Shown: piece by piece, positions 22,801 to 31,184 of the stretch
Position numbering within the stretch: the stretch's first letter is position 1
How the letters are laid out: every line of letters starts with the position of its first letter
DNA from: Candidula unifasciata
Taxonomy: Eukaryota > Mollusca > Gastropoda > Stylommatophora > Geomitridae
Length of the DNA: 64,000 nt
Reading direction: 5' to 3'
Assembly (NCBI GenBank): GCA_905116865.2
Contig: CAJHNH020004580.1
Coordinates: 127,001 to 191,000, forward strand
Position numbers and translations under genes: made by a program
The notes under the pieces: model-generated
Databases searched by the model: none
The model's input: the letters and a program-made list of their open reading frames with translations, nothing else
Told to the model about the DNA's origin: nothing

Positions 22801-24675
22801 CATCATTCCTAAGTCAAACTTTCCTTGTTACACCTAGCAGAGTACATAAACATTTCATTTCTGTCGTGACCATTTTTTCTTCTACTTTTGAAGATAGTGT
22901 CCATGTTTGACAATGATAGCATAATATTGATAAGGATACTATGTTGAACAGTGTTTTTATAGTTTTCATATTCAAAATTTAGTTTGAAAATGTGAGCCAT
23001 TTGACCTAAAACTTGACTGGCTTTGTTGCATCTTTGTTAGATTTCTTTATTAATTCTTCTGTCTTTGGAGGAAAAAAGCTCCCTCGCCTGCTCTAACCGG
23101 TGTCCATCAGTTTTGATATTGCTGGTTAAAGTAAAGGTAAAGTCGGGAGATGTAAACCAGCGTCACTGCACACGGTTATAAACCATAAGTGCTCTGCCAC
23201 CAGCACAAACAGCTGATTAAAAACTGTCCGCGTGTGTCGCCACCCACACGCAACTGCGTAGCTACAGCAACGATCTTCCATTTACCCTAGAGAGTTAACT
23301 CTGGTACCAATTTCCTAGAGGCTGGGTGAAATCTGGAAACCGCCCAGTTTTTAACAATGGTCGTGGGCTGTTGTGAGTCGCAGCTGGATTTGAAAGTGAG
23401 TCTCCTATTGACTGCGCTAACACAGCCCCTGCTGGTTGTTCCTTTTCTAGAGAATATCATAACTTCTGTTCTGTCTACGTTTCTCTTCATATCATAGTTG
23501 TCGCATTCTGAGTGGAGTTTCTTAATACGTTCTTGTAGTTGTATTGCCATTGATGTTATAACTGCTTGGTCGTCAGTGAAAAGCAATTCATTAGGTAACT
23601 CTATGCTACTGACCCCTTTGCTAACGTTAGCTGATTTCTGAATTTGTTCAACATATATGATTAACAGTAATGTTGATAGAACACATCCTTGTCTCACTCC
23701 AGATCTACTGCAGAACTTTTCTGTCATTCCTGTATTTGTTCTAACTGTACATTGACTGTTCACGTACAAACTTTTCCACAATTTAATAAGGTGTTCATTT
23801 ACTCTGTAATCCTGTAGTACCGTCCATAATATAAACCTGTTAACTCAACTGAAAGCTTTCTCTTGGTCCACAAATGTGAGGTGTCATTCTTTATCGAACT
23901 AATTGTCTAAGTGTGGATATTGCATTAATACAATTTCTGTTCTTCTGAAATAGCATCTGTCCTTCAGTAAGTTGTGGTTCGATGATGGGAAGTAACCTCA
24001 AGGATCTTACCAAATATTTGTCTGGTGTGGCTCAATAATGAAATTCCTCTATAGTTCTCAGTCTCTCTTGCTGCCTTTCTTCTTCCAGATGGGTACTACT
24101 ATTATTGCATTTCTCCAATCCTCCAGTGTCTCTTGGTTGAACAGTCTGTGCATCCATTTAAACGCCTACCTCACTGATGCTTTAAAAAAAAAACTGCTGT
24201 TATAAAATATACAAACTCAAGGCAGGGATGAAGTACAATTAGTAATCTGGTACTCATCTGAAAAAGAGTTGAGTCAATGAAAATTTCCTTTCCCCCCCCC
24301 CCCCCTTTCTATTGTCCAGTGTCTACTCACTGTACTGTGTCAATTTTGTTTAACTCAAAATCGCAGTGTAATGACACACTTACAAGTGACCGAACGGTAC
24401 AACCCGAGGGATTGCCCAAATATTTTCGTGTTGCGTTTTCGTTTTTACCGGGGGAAATTATTCCGACCCAAGACACACAAAATAATGGCCTAGGGCCCTT
24501 AGGTTAGGCTGACTACCAGCCACTTGACTTACAATTCTATCATCCATTCCCCGTCCATGACACTAGTCCAGTTAGCATCTGTAATCTTGACCGGCTCTTT
24601 CAGTTTGTAGGCTTGTGCTCGAACGCCGAGGAACAAGCTACACCAGAGAATAACGTTCAACAGTCCCAGCTCCAT
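11835..24675 (-). CDS. TMX1: TMX1-type thioredoxin-related transmembrane protein, complete eight-exon gene (283 aa)
   Basis: Exons in transcript order: 24675-24533, 21876-21761, 20039-19994, 18373-18245, 16743-16698, 14807-14706, 13193-13101 and 12011-11835. All introns are GT-AG and phases close to 852 nt with a TAA stop. The protein has a signal peptide (1 to about 20), a thioredoxin domain with WMIEF at 44-48 and active site C53-P-A-C56, and a cis-proline at 98 in SLPTIY. A membrane segment lies at about 176-199, and an acidic serine-rich cytosolic tail ends in RKRQLRKDQ. TMX1 is an ER membrane oxidoreductase of the PDI family that acts on membrane-bound clients. The length (human TMX1 is 280 aa), the CPAC site and the basic C-terminal cluster all agree with TMX1 rather than other TMX proteins. 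Introns carry LINE, SINE and minisatellite sequence but no exon is damaged. Confidence 0.95.
12640..12845 (-). mobile_element. tRNA-derived SINE, near full length
   Basis: On the minus strand an A-box-like TGGTATAGTGGTTAGA and a B-box-like GGTTCAATC head the element. Central landmarks (GGTCGACCCAGCCTG, CTGGGAAGTAAAGGC) and the tail with the AGACC block follow. Lies in TMX1 intron 7. Confidence 0.75.
13101..13193 (-). CDS. TMX1: TMX1 exon 7
   Basis: Residues 195-225. LLVLCCDSVFPAKYIPLPPQ ends the membrane helix and starts the cytosolic tail. The paired cysteines after the helix are plausible palmitoylation sites (inference). Upstream the intron is a 32-bp array that runs to within 6 nt of the acceptor. 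Confidence 0.9.
13197..13400. repeat. TMX1: 32-bp minisatellite abutting the TMX1 exon 7 acceptor
   Basis: On the minus strand the unit ends GCATTGTTGACTGTAG. The acceptor-proximal unit reads TTGTTGACTTTCAG and is the real splice acceptor. About 6 units. Confidence 0.88.
13465..13735 (-). mobile_element. Interspersed repeat family A, copy 2
   Basis: Reverse orientation. TTTACAGATCTGGCTTATTT, CCTCACAGGCAGA and GACGCCTCCTATGACATGCT correspond to the landmarks of copy 1; the tail side is CTTCTTCTCC. Confidence 0.65.
13750..14060 (+). mobile_element. LINE fragment (RT C-terminal region)
   Basis: The plus strand translates to YLGAVITNGRRITEKKSWIG, AKDVVEKMTNI and KAGQEVLKIIFSSS, matching the conserved YLG...I...K..L post-RT region of many animal LINEs. 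Frames are broken. Confidence 0.6.
14160..14290. repeat. 35-bp minisatellite, 3-4 units
   Basis: The unit is like GATGCAACTATAAAGTTTGA then TGCAATATAACATGA, in TMX1 intron 6. Confidence 0.8.
14706..14807 (-). CDS. TMX1: TMX1 exon 6 (membrane segment)
   Basis: Residues 161-194. GIYSTLTEVYGIPEWLCYVI then FAVLTIVVGLILGL, the transmembrane helix. The acceptor TTTTTAG and donor GTGAGTAT are both strong. Confidence 0.92.
14855..15040 (-). mobile_element. Retroposon family D 3' end, with GA tract
   Basis: Shares AACAAACT(T)TATTTTCAAAGGGT, CACAAATTAGGCACGCAGGC, CTGTCTTACATTGGGCCCTT and CAGTTGTATT with copies at 3.9, 48.2 and 54.8 kb. On the minus strand it ends in AAAATAAAGTTTGTT-type sequence followed by a simple-repeat tail. 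Confidence 0.6.
15355..16065 (-). mobile_element. LINE 3' region with zinc-finger tail
   Basis: A minus-strand ORF of 189 codons: YAYETWTVYQRQARKLNHFH, the WAGHVAHMPDHRLPK block, QDRKAWRAALHKVA, and a terminal C2H2-like IPCPHCPRTFRARIGLISHL. This C-terminus is typical of a LINE family abundant in molluscs and fish. The RT core is missing (5'-truncated). Lies in TMX1 intron 5. Confidence 0.82.
16265..16465 (+). mobile_element. Interspersed repeat family A, copy 3, with (AAG)n tail
   Basis: GAATGCACCTGAGAGGCAAC, CAACTCCTGGTAGAG, AGTCCAGAATTGGG, TTTACAGCCAGTGAGCGCAA, then about ten AAG triplets. Shows that the triplet tracts in this window grow from this element's tail. Confidence 0.7.
16698..16743 (-). 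CDS. TMX1: TMX1 exon 5
   Basis: Residues 145-160, QMGVLGAFFKAAMFFR, a 46-nt exon in the juxtamembrane linker. The acceptor is TTTCAG and the donor GTGAGAGC. It is accepted because phases match on both sides and it aligns with the same short vertebrate exon. Confidence 0.88.
17185..17445 (-). mobile_element. Second tRNA-like SINE family (copy in TMX1 intron 4)
   Basis: On the minus strand, GGTCAAGCAGTTAGAAATGC resembles an A box and AGGTTTGAATC a B box. The distal part has a tandem duplication of GCAGTGTGG(G/A)AAACAGGGGT. Confidence 0.5.
17870..18080 (+). mobile_element. LINE tail remnant
   Basis: The plus strand reads FGHVMRRNGLQNLVTTGKFD GKRARGR with stops, the tail type also seen at 6.7 and 48.7 kb. 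Confidence 0.5.
18245..18373 (-). CDS. TMX1: TMX1 exon 4
   Basis: Residues 102-145 (split). VKDGMFRQYSGSRKTTDLIE then KKWSSIEPV, the end of the thioredoxin fold. This aligns with the vertebrate TMX1 KDGEFRRYQG and WKSIEPV blocks. The donor is GTAAGTGC. Confidence 0.93.
18825..19260 (-). mobile_element. RNase H-bearing LINE, 3' fragment
   Basis: The minus strand has GHAGLLENEQVDRLAGCAQL (end of RNase H), a linker with RGPGRYSTLRGKAR, and a terminal zinc-knuckle-like ECPECCDV. Related copies lie at 35.1, 41.8, 55.9 and 60.4-61.8 kb. Confidence 0.75.
19370..19800. repeat. 25-bp minisatellite, about 17 units
   Basis: The unit is AATGTATCTGAAATGACACC then ACACA, in TMX1 intron 3, ending about 190 bp from the exon 3 donor. 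Confidence 0.93.
19852..19893. repeat. Poly-C tract, about 42 nt
   Basis: An unbroken C run in TMX1 intron 3, giving poly-G in the transcript. The longest of several G/C homopolymers in the window. Confidence 0.9.
19994..20039 (-). CDS. TMX1: TMX1 exon 3 with cis-proline
   Basis: Residues 87-101 plus 2 nt, GLSGRFLVTSLPTIY. The Pro98 loop faces the CPAC site. This is a 46-nt microexon with acceptor TTTCAG and donor GTGAGTGT. Confidence 0.93.
20300..20435 (-). mobile_element. LINE C-terminal fragment
   Basis: The minus strand includes a CPMC zinc-knuckle-like tail (from GGGCATGACCATAAGTGCTC) and TTAGGCTAACAACTC. The same block recurs at 47.93-48.0 kb. Confidence 0.5.
20800..21240 (+). mobile_element. 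tRNA-derived SINE interrupted by family A element
   Basis: The SINE head and centre (ACGGGTTCCGTTCACAG; CCAGGCTGACCCTGTC; GGGTACCAAGTTACGTCC) lie at 20,800-20,955. A family A element (CAAGCATGTCCTAGGAGACA to AAAAGCAGAAGAAGG) occupies about 20,960-21,195. The SINE tail (AGTGCTGACTGGCCTATAAA) resumes at 21,199. Confidence 0.6.
21761..21876 (-). CDS. TMX1: TMX1 exon 2 with CPAC active site
   Basis: Residues 48-87 (split). FMAPWCPACRSFKEVWEEFA is the redox-active segment (C53, C56), followed by VAVIDVTENPG. The acceptor is TCCACAG and the donor GTAAATAC. Confidence 0.95.
22340..24185 (-). mobile_element. LINE fragment with RT remnant (minus), interrupted by a SINE
   Basis: The minus strand encodes an RT piece: GVRQGCVLSTLL and the catalytic-site region LLFTDDQAVI, where YADD has become FTDD. 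It continues KRNVDRTEVMIFSRKG. The downstream tail runs to about 22,340. Stops and frameshifts throughout. A SINE at 23,128-23,429 splits the coding sequence. A second copy of the same LINE is at 25.85-26.95 kb. Confidence 0.78.
23128..23429 (-). mobile_element. tRNA-derived SINE with target-site duplication
   Basis: The minus strand starts AGGGGCTGTGTTAGCGCAGT (A-box-like) with a B-box-like TTTCAAATCCAGC about 30 nt on. It ends in a CTTTACTTTAACC-type tail. It is flanked by TGCTGGTT at 23,120-23,127 and 23,430-23,437. The paralogous LINE copy at 26,697-26,704 has a single uninterrupted TGCTGGTG, the empty site. Confidence 0.85.
24533..24675 (-). CDS. TMX1: TMX1 exon 1 (signal peptide, start of thioredoxin fold)
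   Basis: Residues 1-47 plus 2 nt. MELGLLNVILWCSLFLGVRA is a typical signal peptide, followed by VKITDANWTSVMDGEWMIE. The donor is GTAAGTCA. The ATG is the first in frame after a purine-rich leader. Confidence 0.93.
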
Positions 24676-25059
24676 TTTCTTGCAAACAAGTGAATTTTGT
24701 CCGTTACATTCGGCCGGAAGTCCAAGTTTTTAGCTGTCAGCATCATGTAGAGCCGTGATGTCTGGCACGTGAACTAAGGAAAGAAAACGGGAGGGGGTCG
24801 GGGGGGGGGGGGGCTTATTTGCTGACATCGCTGGGGACACTGGGACAGAAGTGGAAATATGGGGGTTAGACAAGATAACAGTTGGAGACACTAGATATCG
24901 ATTGTTAGAACTAAAAGAGAATAAATCACGCCAGGTCAGCAATTTCATTAGGTTAACATAGGTCACATTCTAGAAAACGCAAGGTCAACCCAGGTCACAT
25001 TCCAGGATGCGGGGATATTTAAAGACCATAATCCCACTCACCAACAATAAAATCTCCCC

Positions 25060-25600
25060 AGTGTGGGACGCAATTTTTATAATTTTAAAGCCCCATCCCG
25101 GCTGCAGTCGGGGAGCTCTAGTATAACTAACGGTTGACCGAGGTTTCTGGGGCAATTTCTGTGTCCGGGTGATTCTCTGGGTGTTTATAGCTCGTTGTGC
25201 GGTGCTGGTGAGCTTATATGTCACTTACTGCCACCAAAAATGGACCAGAGGCTACTTTTCAACCGTCATGTGCTCCAATATTGCTGAGTTATGCGGCTCA
25301 ACAGACGGTAAATCCCTTGAGACCGAGGATGCAATAAATAAATTGGCATCAGCACAGCGACGTGAGAAGCTGCTGCGCAAGTTCATTCTGGATGGCGTAC
25401 GTCCCTCAGGCATAGTGCATAGGCCTGCCAGGCAGCGGAGGTTGAACAGGCAGAGAAGCGGAGACAGACTAGAAAGAATCGTACTGCTAATCCCACACTT
25501 ACTGCGGCTTCCATCTGTTGTCTGCACTGCTCAAGAACTTTACTGTCTCACATTGGAAAATCAGCCAGCTTCGTACTCATAATCATGACTACTTTGGATA
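25060..25600 (+). mobile_element. LINE C-terminal fragment (zinc-finger tail)
   Basis: The plus strand contains RQRRLNRQRSGDR and, one frame over, CCLHCSRTLLSHIGKSAS, a degraded relative of the CPHCPRTFRARIGLISHL tail at 15.4 kb. Frameshifted, not a gene. Confidence 0.5.
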
Positions 25601-25619
25601 AACGTGGTCTTTATTACTC

Positions 25620-25800
25620 GTGATGGACGAACAACATAATAAACAAATATACAAAAACTGATCGACACTCATAGAAACAAGTCGAGAGATAAGAAGACAA
25701 ACTAGGCATGCTGGTAATCGAAAGCTATTGTTACCATGCCGGGAATCGAGCCTGTCACTTCCAAGTGACAAAAGCATCTCCCTATAAAAGTAAATGTATG
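25620..25800 (-). mobile_element. Short interspersed element with tRNA-like B box, copy 1
   Basis: The minus strand has CAGGCTCGATTCCCGGCATG and GTAACAATAGCTTTCGATT. The same block lies at 29,130-29,300 and 29,620-29,760 on the plus strand. Confidence 0.5.
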
Positions 25801-25849
25801 ACCACTCCTATTAGTAACGATCAGTTCTTGTATTTTCTTCTCTTATTTC

Positions 25850-26950
25850 GTCTACTTCTGGAATGCCTCGCGGCGTCAGTGCAGGCAAGGTTGAGAAGTG
25901 ACCAAACAATCAGAACTTTCCACCTTAGTTAACTGTCGATGAATGTTCTGTTTCCTTCGTAAAACTTTTCAGTGTCCGATACTTCAGCGGTCCATTTCTG
26001 CGTGGTCGACCTCTGGGTGTGTTACCGTTGTATCTGTATAACATTGCTCTGTGGCGCCCTGTCTGATGTCAGTCTTGTTACATGGCCAAACCATTTGATT
26101 TGTTGTCTACATATAAAGTTCAGTATTGGGTCTGTGCCGATTCTTCTCCTGATATCATCGTTCCTAAGTCGACATTTTCTCGTAACAAGTATTACTTGTT
26201 TACTGTGTACTTGAAGTACGTAAACATTTCATTTCTGTCGTGACCATTTTTTCTTCTTCTTATAAAGATAGTGTCCATGTCTGACACTGATTGCATAGCA
26301 TTGGTAAGAATACTGTGTTAAACAGTGTACTTATAGTGTTCATAGCATTGGTAATAACACTGTGTTAAACAGTGTACTTATAGTGTTCAAACTCACATGC
26401 TTGCATTTCACAATTTGTGCCATGCGGCCTAAAACTTGGAATTCCAGAGTTTGACAAAGGCTGCCCGGCCGAAACGTTACGTTATTTGTGTTGTTTTGTG
26501 CACGCTTTCCTGCTTCCCCATTTTGTTGAGCTTTTTAGTCAAATCATTTTTTTTTTACGGCCTAAAACTTGAATGTCTTTAATCGTATCTTTGTTGGATT
26601 TATTTATTAATTCTTCCATCTTCTAAAAAAAAAAAAAAATTAAAATGCTCCACAGATATGTTTAATCCTTCACCTGGTGTTTATCAGTTTTGATTTTGCT
26701 GGTGGCTTTTCCTTTTTAGGAGAATGTCATAACTTGTGTTTTGTCTACGTTGATCTTCATATCATAGTTGTCGCATTCTGAGTGAAGTCTATCAATATGT
26801 TCTTGTAGTTGTGTTACTGTTGTTGCTTTGGTTGCCTGGTCATCGGCGAAAAGCTATTCATTTCATTTAGTAATTCTCTAATGTTGTACTCTATGCCGAT
26901 GTTAGCTGATCTGCAAAACTGATCGACGTATACGATCAACAGTTGAACCT
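25850..26950 (-). mobile_element. LINE fragment, second copy of the 22.3-24.2 kb element
   Basis: Colinear with 22.5-23.7 kb on the same strand, with shared blocks such as ATGGCCAAACCATTTGAT, GTCGTGACCATTTTTTCTTC, CAGTTTTGAT and ATCATAGTTGTCGCATTCTG. It has a 60-bp tandem duplication (CATTGGTAA...GTGTTCA) at 26,295-26,385. A GGCTGCCCGGCCGAAACGTT block at 26,459 interrupts it and may mark another element. No coding capacity left. Confidence 0.7.
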
Positions 26951-26959
26951 AGTTTCTGC

Positions 26960-27850
26960 GATTGCTAACTGATTGATTCTCATCCTTGAGGTATTCAGCC
27001 TACAGAATACAGTTTTGGAGGGAATGTGGGTTAAACTAGATTCTTATTAACAAATCAGAAATGGGTTTCTCAGTTCCCGTACACAACAGTAGGTTCCATG
27101 AGGCTGGCACAGCCGTTAGCGGTGCCCCATCAATAACTTCTTCATAGATTAAACAGGGACTGGCGTGTTGGTCTGCCATCCGGACTGAGGTTTTCTAATC
27201 TCAGGAGGATTAAACCTTCACGTAGCAGCTTGCAGATGGAAATGGAATACAATATAAATAATCGCCACCACTGAGTAACACTAAATAAGGTCAAAACTTT
27301 TGTTTTCTGGCTGGTACACAACAGTACGCAGTACCGAAAATTCTTTTTTTTTTTAAACTTACGTGATTTTCCAGCACTTCTGTAATAGATATTTTGTGAT
27401 AAGAATCGACCTCTTTTTAGACATTTTGCCGTATGTACCAGCATTCTTTCTCAGAAACAAAAAGCACTAAATATTTTCAAAATAACGCCTTTGATTCAGT
27501 ACTGAGTGTTCTAGGCTCATAATGCACACAAACCGAAGAGCACTACGTCAGGGATTCGCTTCGTTCACAAGCCTTTTCAAAAGTGTATACAAAAAACTTT
27601 ACACGCAGAGTACGTCCATTTGTAGACTGCAAGGATATAGTTTCGTCGCTCAGCTTCTGAGTTGAGTGCATGGCGTGACACTGTGAGCTACGTGTGTTTT
27701 TCGTTGGCACAGGGGCGGAGCAACTATGGGGTGACCCGTTTGCTATGAAGCTGAAACTAGAATTACCAGATTACTAGATAGATAGAACGGCAATAGAAGA
27801 ATAGTAAACAATCTGAGATATTCAAATCAATCATCACCATCATCATCAGT
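26960..27850. other. No recognised feature
   Basis: Mostly unique-looking sequence. A tRNA-like or repeat remnant is possible at 27,090-27,240. No exon signature seen on either strand. Confidence 0.35.
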
Positions 27851-27854
27851 TTTC

Positions 27855-28160
27855 ACTTCTGTCGTTAAGCGTTGTGGGGAGGAACAGTTTGTGATCCATC
27901 GCTTGATGGGCAGCAATAGCTACTGTTTTCCGTATCGATGAAGACGCTTTTTAATGTCATCAATCCATTTCTCCTAGGACAGCCTCTTGCTTTCACTTCA
28001 GATCTGTTCATGTGTAACGCCTGTATTGGTAGTTGTTCTGGCTGCATTCTTAATAAATGACCAAACCATTCGCTCTTCTGTTTCTCAATGAATTCAAAAC
28101 AATGTTCTCCCATAAGGCATTTAAATAATGTGGATCCTGAGATATTGCGAAGACACACTG
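27855..28160 (-). mobile_element. LINE tail remnant
   Basis: The minus strand reads FIEKQKSEWFGHLLRMQPEQ and a following KARGCPRRNGL, the WxGHxxRM block of LINE C-termini. A stop falls in the linker. Confidence 0.6.
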
Positions 28161-28204
28161 TTCTATCATGAAATCAGCTAGAGTTACAGGACCTAGTGGA
28201 GCAA

Positions 28205-28412
28205 GTAAATATGTTCAGAGATTCTCGTTTGGCGAAGCGGTCAACATCACACTAGTTGCCTTTACTTCACAGGACATAACCCGATACCCCTTTAAGGCTT
28301 TGTTGTCCTGGGAGTAAATGTTTTTTTTTTTTTAAATCCACCTGGTGCGGATTCGAACCCAGGTATATCTTGGGCCGGTAGGCAAGAGTCTGACCACTAC
28401 GCCACCTAGGCT
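28205..28412 (-). mobile_element. tRNA-derived SINE, near full length
   Basis: The minus strand has A box TGGCGTAGTGGTCAGA and B box GGTTCGAATCC spaced as in a tRNA, a poly-A linker, then the central domain and tail shared with 46.4 kb. The best-preserved tRNA-like head in the window, but the acceptor stem and tRNA fold are not kept. Confidence 0.8.
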
Positions 28413-29129
28413 GTCTGACAATTGTCAAGAAGTCTGCTGTACAGAAACTGCTCTCACCTATACACACCCAGCACTTTCTTATCTTCTTCAATCCTTGTGT
28501 TAGAAAAGCTGACACAAGGAAGCCAGTAGCCTTAAAGAAAGCTGTCTCGAAGTCCAAATCTCCCCGTGTGCCATACAGCTTGATTTTGATTGCGGTTCAA
28601 CAGACCAGATGGCCTCCCAAGTTGCAGGGTCACATCTCTGTGTTTCCCATACCGAAAAACTGGAGCATATGTTGACAAAGTCTGTTGTTGCCTTGTCCCA
28701 AGTCTGCATATAATACATTGACCCTTCCTTGAAAGGTAATAAAATGTTATGGGGTGATAATTTTGTGCGGGTTTCCAACCAATGGCGTGGAAAGGGGTCC
28801 TTCATTTTCATCCAGCCACCTTTCTTGGATACAAGTCTTTATTAATATCTTAGTTTCCTGGTGGGTTAAGTCACCACGTGACTGCATCTATGCATTTCTA
28901 GTTCAAGAGGTCACCCTGCAAGAATATGGACTGATGACATTATAGAACTTCTACGTCGATACAGACAGACAAGCAATGAATCATAAACAGCTCCTCCCCC
29001 ACCTCCAACCATGACGCTTAACGGCAGAAGTGGAAATCCACGATGATGATGATGTTAAATTGTGCTTTATGGTGGCATAGGAATGGCATTGCCTGTGTGA
29101 CTAGCAAGTCCTGCTCTAAGCACACATAA

Positions 29130-29300
29130 ATAAACATGCCATTTGGAGGTGACAGGTTCGATTCCCGGCATGGTAACTATAGCTTTCGAATTTTTATGTT
29201 GTTTAGTGTGTTCTTCTATATTTCTACTTGTTTCTATGAGTGATAATCAATACAGTGTCTGTTTATTTATTACACTTAATATATTTCTACAGTCTTAAGT
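29130..29300 (+). mobile_element. Short interspersed element with tRNA-like B box, copies 2 and 3
   Basis: GCCATTTGGAGGTGACAGGT, then TCGATTCCCGGCATGGTAAC; a diverged third copy begins at 29,630. The sequence after it (TATAGCTTTCGA...TTTCTAC) is also shared. Confidence 0.5.
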
Positions 29301-29959
29301 GTTCTCCTGTTGTTTATTTATGTGAATGATGTATACACAATATAACCAACCAATCAAATACCTTTCTTAAATGTTTGTGTATTATAGACAAAGCATTGCG
29401 GTCTAATGTGTTTGTAAATCGTTGCTGTATTTGTTATTCGACCTATGCTTCGCTAATATCAATTTCTGTAACCTATGGTGCCATTTCAATGGTTTGAAAT
29501 GAAGTCTGTCCATATTCCATAGCTGTGGATTTCAAGCTGTACGATAGACATGTCCAATTAAGACAACTTTTCAGAGGGTGCCTAGCTGGTCATGTTCTTA
29601 GTGCATATGTATCCATAGTGAGGCACACAAGCCATTTGGAGGTGACAGGTTTGAATTCCTGGCACAGTAACTATAGCTTTCGATTTTTATGTTGTCTATT
29701 GTGTTCTTTTATCTTTCTACTTCTTTCTGTGAGTGCCGATCTATACACTATCTGCTCTAAGATCAACCTATTTGAAAACAGACACCTTAAAATGTCTTGG
29801 GAAGTAAAGGCGGTCAGCATCTAAATGATCACATCACCCAGTGAGAGTTGATCTGCCTAGGAATATGGGTCTAACCCACAATGTATCTCAGGTGTGACAG
29901 CAGTTGTTTACCTGCTGTACTGATGTTGGGATCCCATGTGCTGAAACACTTGAGGGAAG

Positions 29960-30230
29960 ACAGGGGGGGATAGACTCTCTCTCTTTTTCTCTGTGTGTGT
30001 ATGTACATGCATGCCAATGTGTATGCATGCCTGTGTGGATGTGTGTGTATGTGTATATGGATTAATGTGTATGTGAGTACGAATGAGAGATAGAGGTGGA
30101 CAGACTCTCTTTCTCTCTCTCTCTGTGTATGTACATGTGTGCGAATGTGTATGCATGCCTCTGCGGATGTGTGTGTGTATGTGCATATGGATACATGTGT
30201 ATGTGAGTAAGAAAGAAAGAAAGATAGAGG
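29960..30230. repeat. Two tandem copies of a ~126-bp TG-rich unit
   Basis: Each copy runs from GACTCTCT(C/T) through GTATGTACATG, GTATGCATGCCT and ATGTGTATGTGAGTA. They differ by a few substitutions. Confidence 0.75.
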
Positions 30231-30239
30231 GACGAGAAA

Positions 30240-31180
30240 TGCAGAGAAAGAGAACAATATAACCACAATGACTGTAAAAAAAGTCCATTTCAATGAAACT
30301 ACAAAGTCATGTAAATTTCTGAGATTTTATTTCAGTAAAAAGATAAAAAAGAATGATTGCTAAAATGAGGTAATCAAGTGAGAGGCCAGGACTGAATAAA
30401 TGCTGGTAAGTTATTTTAGTCACACACACACATGCACACACATACTTACACACAAACATTCACATTCACTAATATAACGAATCAGGTTAGTTCATGATCA
30501 GAAAGCCAGACTAAAACTGTCAGTCGTATGAAATAATGTTCCTTTATGTATATTAACCCTTCCCCGTACAAATATTTAAAAACAATTTCCTGTAGGAAAC
30601 CATGTAAAAAAGGAAACACATCCTTATAATTCTCTGACACACAATCCTAAGAGAAAGAGAAGAAGGAGCAGAAGCCATTTTTGAGTTTTGGTCAGTTTTT
30701 TATACAATTCCAGGTGGTTGAAACCTAAGACCACTGAGCAGATAGGTAAGCTTGCAACCTACTGTTTCATCACAGCTTGCAAGTTATACCCAAAAAAAAA
30801 AGGACGAATGTTTCAAATTTAAAGTTATTAGTTTAAACAAAGGTTTTTTTTTTTATGAAGGGAAATAATCACTAATTATAAATTGAGCAAAGAAATAACT
30901 TCTTTCATTCCCTTTGACCAAGGAAATGTGTGTTTTGTTGACACAGCGAAAGAGACAAAGTGTCATCATCATAAGTATATTATACCATCCCTATGACACA
31001 AACAAATCACATGCACCATTTCTACACACAATGTTGTTACAAGCAGTACCATATCTGTTAAAAAAGTGTAACTAGACACTGAACAAAGACGTCATGACAA
31101 CAAAAACCGGTATAAGCCAGAAAACTGCCTGTCTTGGGGAGACAGGGTTAGGTAATCATTTATAAAAGTTTCCATAATTA
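30240..31180. other. No recognised feature
   Basis: AT-rich spacer 3' of the PLD gene on its transcribed strand. Nothing coding was seen; a short CA-rich patch lies at 30,420. Confidence 0.4.
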
Positions 31181-31184
31181 CTCA

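Noticed and set aside
23287..23781. Intact small gene on the minus strand
   Set aside because: An RT remnant fused by chance to SINE sequence; the catalytic motif is degraded and a paralogue lies at 26 kb.
26440..26560. GGCTGCCCGGCCGAAACGTT as a Penelope-like element mark
   Set aside because: Only one short block, with no RT or GIY-YIG coding sequence nearby; too little to call.
28323..28412. Possible tRNA gene
   Set aside because: A and B boxes are present but the acceptor and anticodon stems do not fold, and the sequence continues into a SINE body. Same for the copies at 12.8, 23.4, 43.3 and 46.6 kb.
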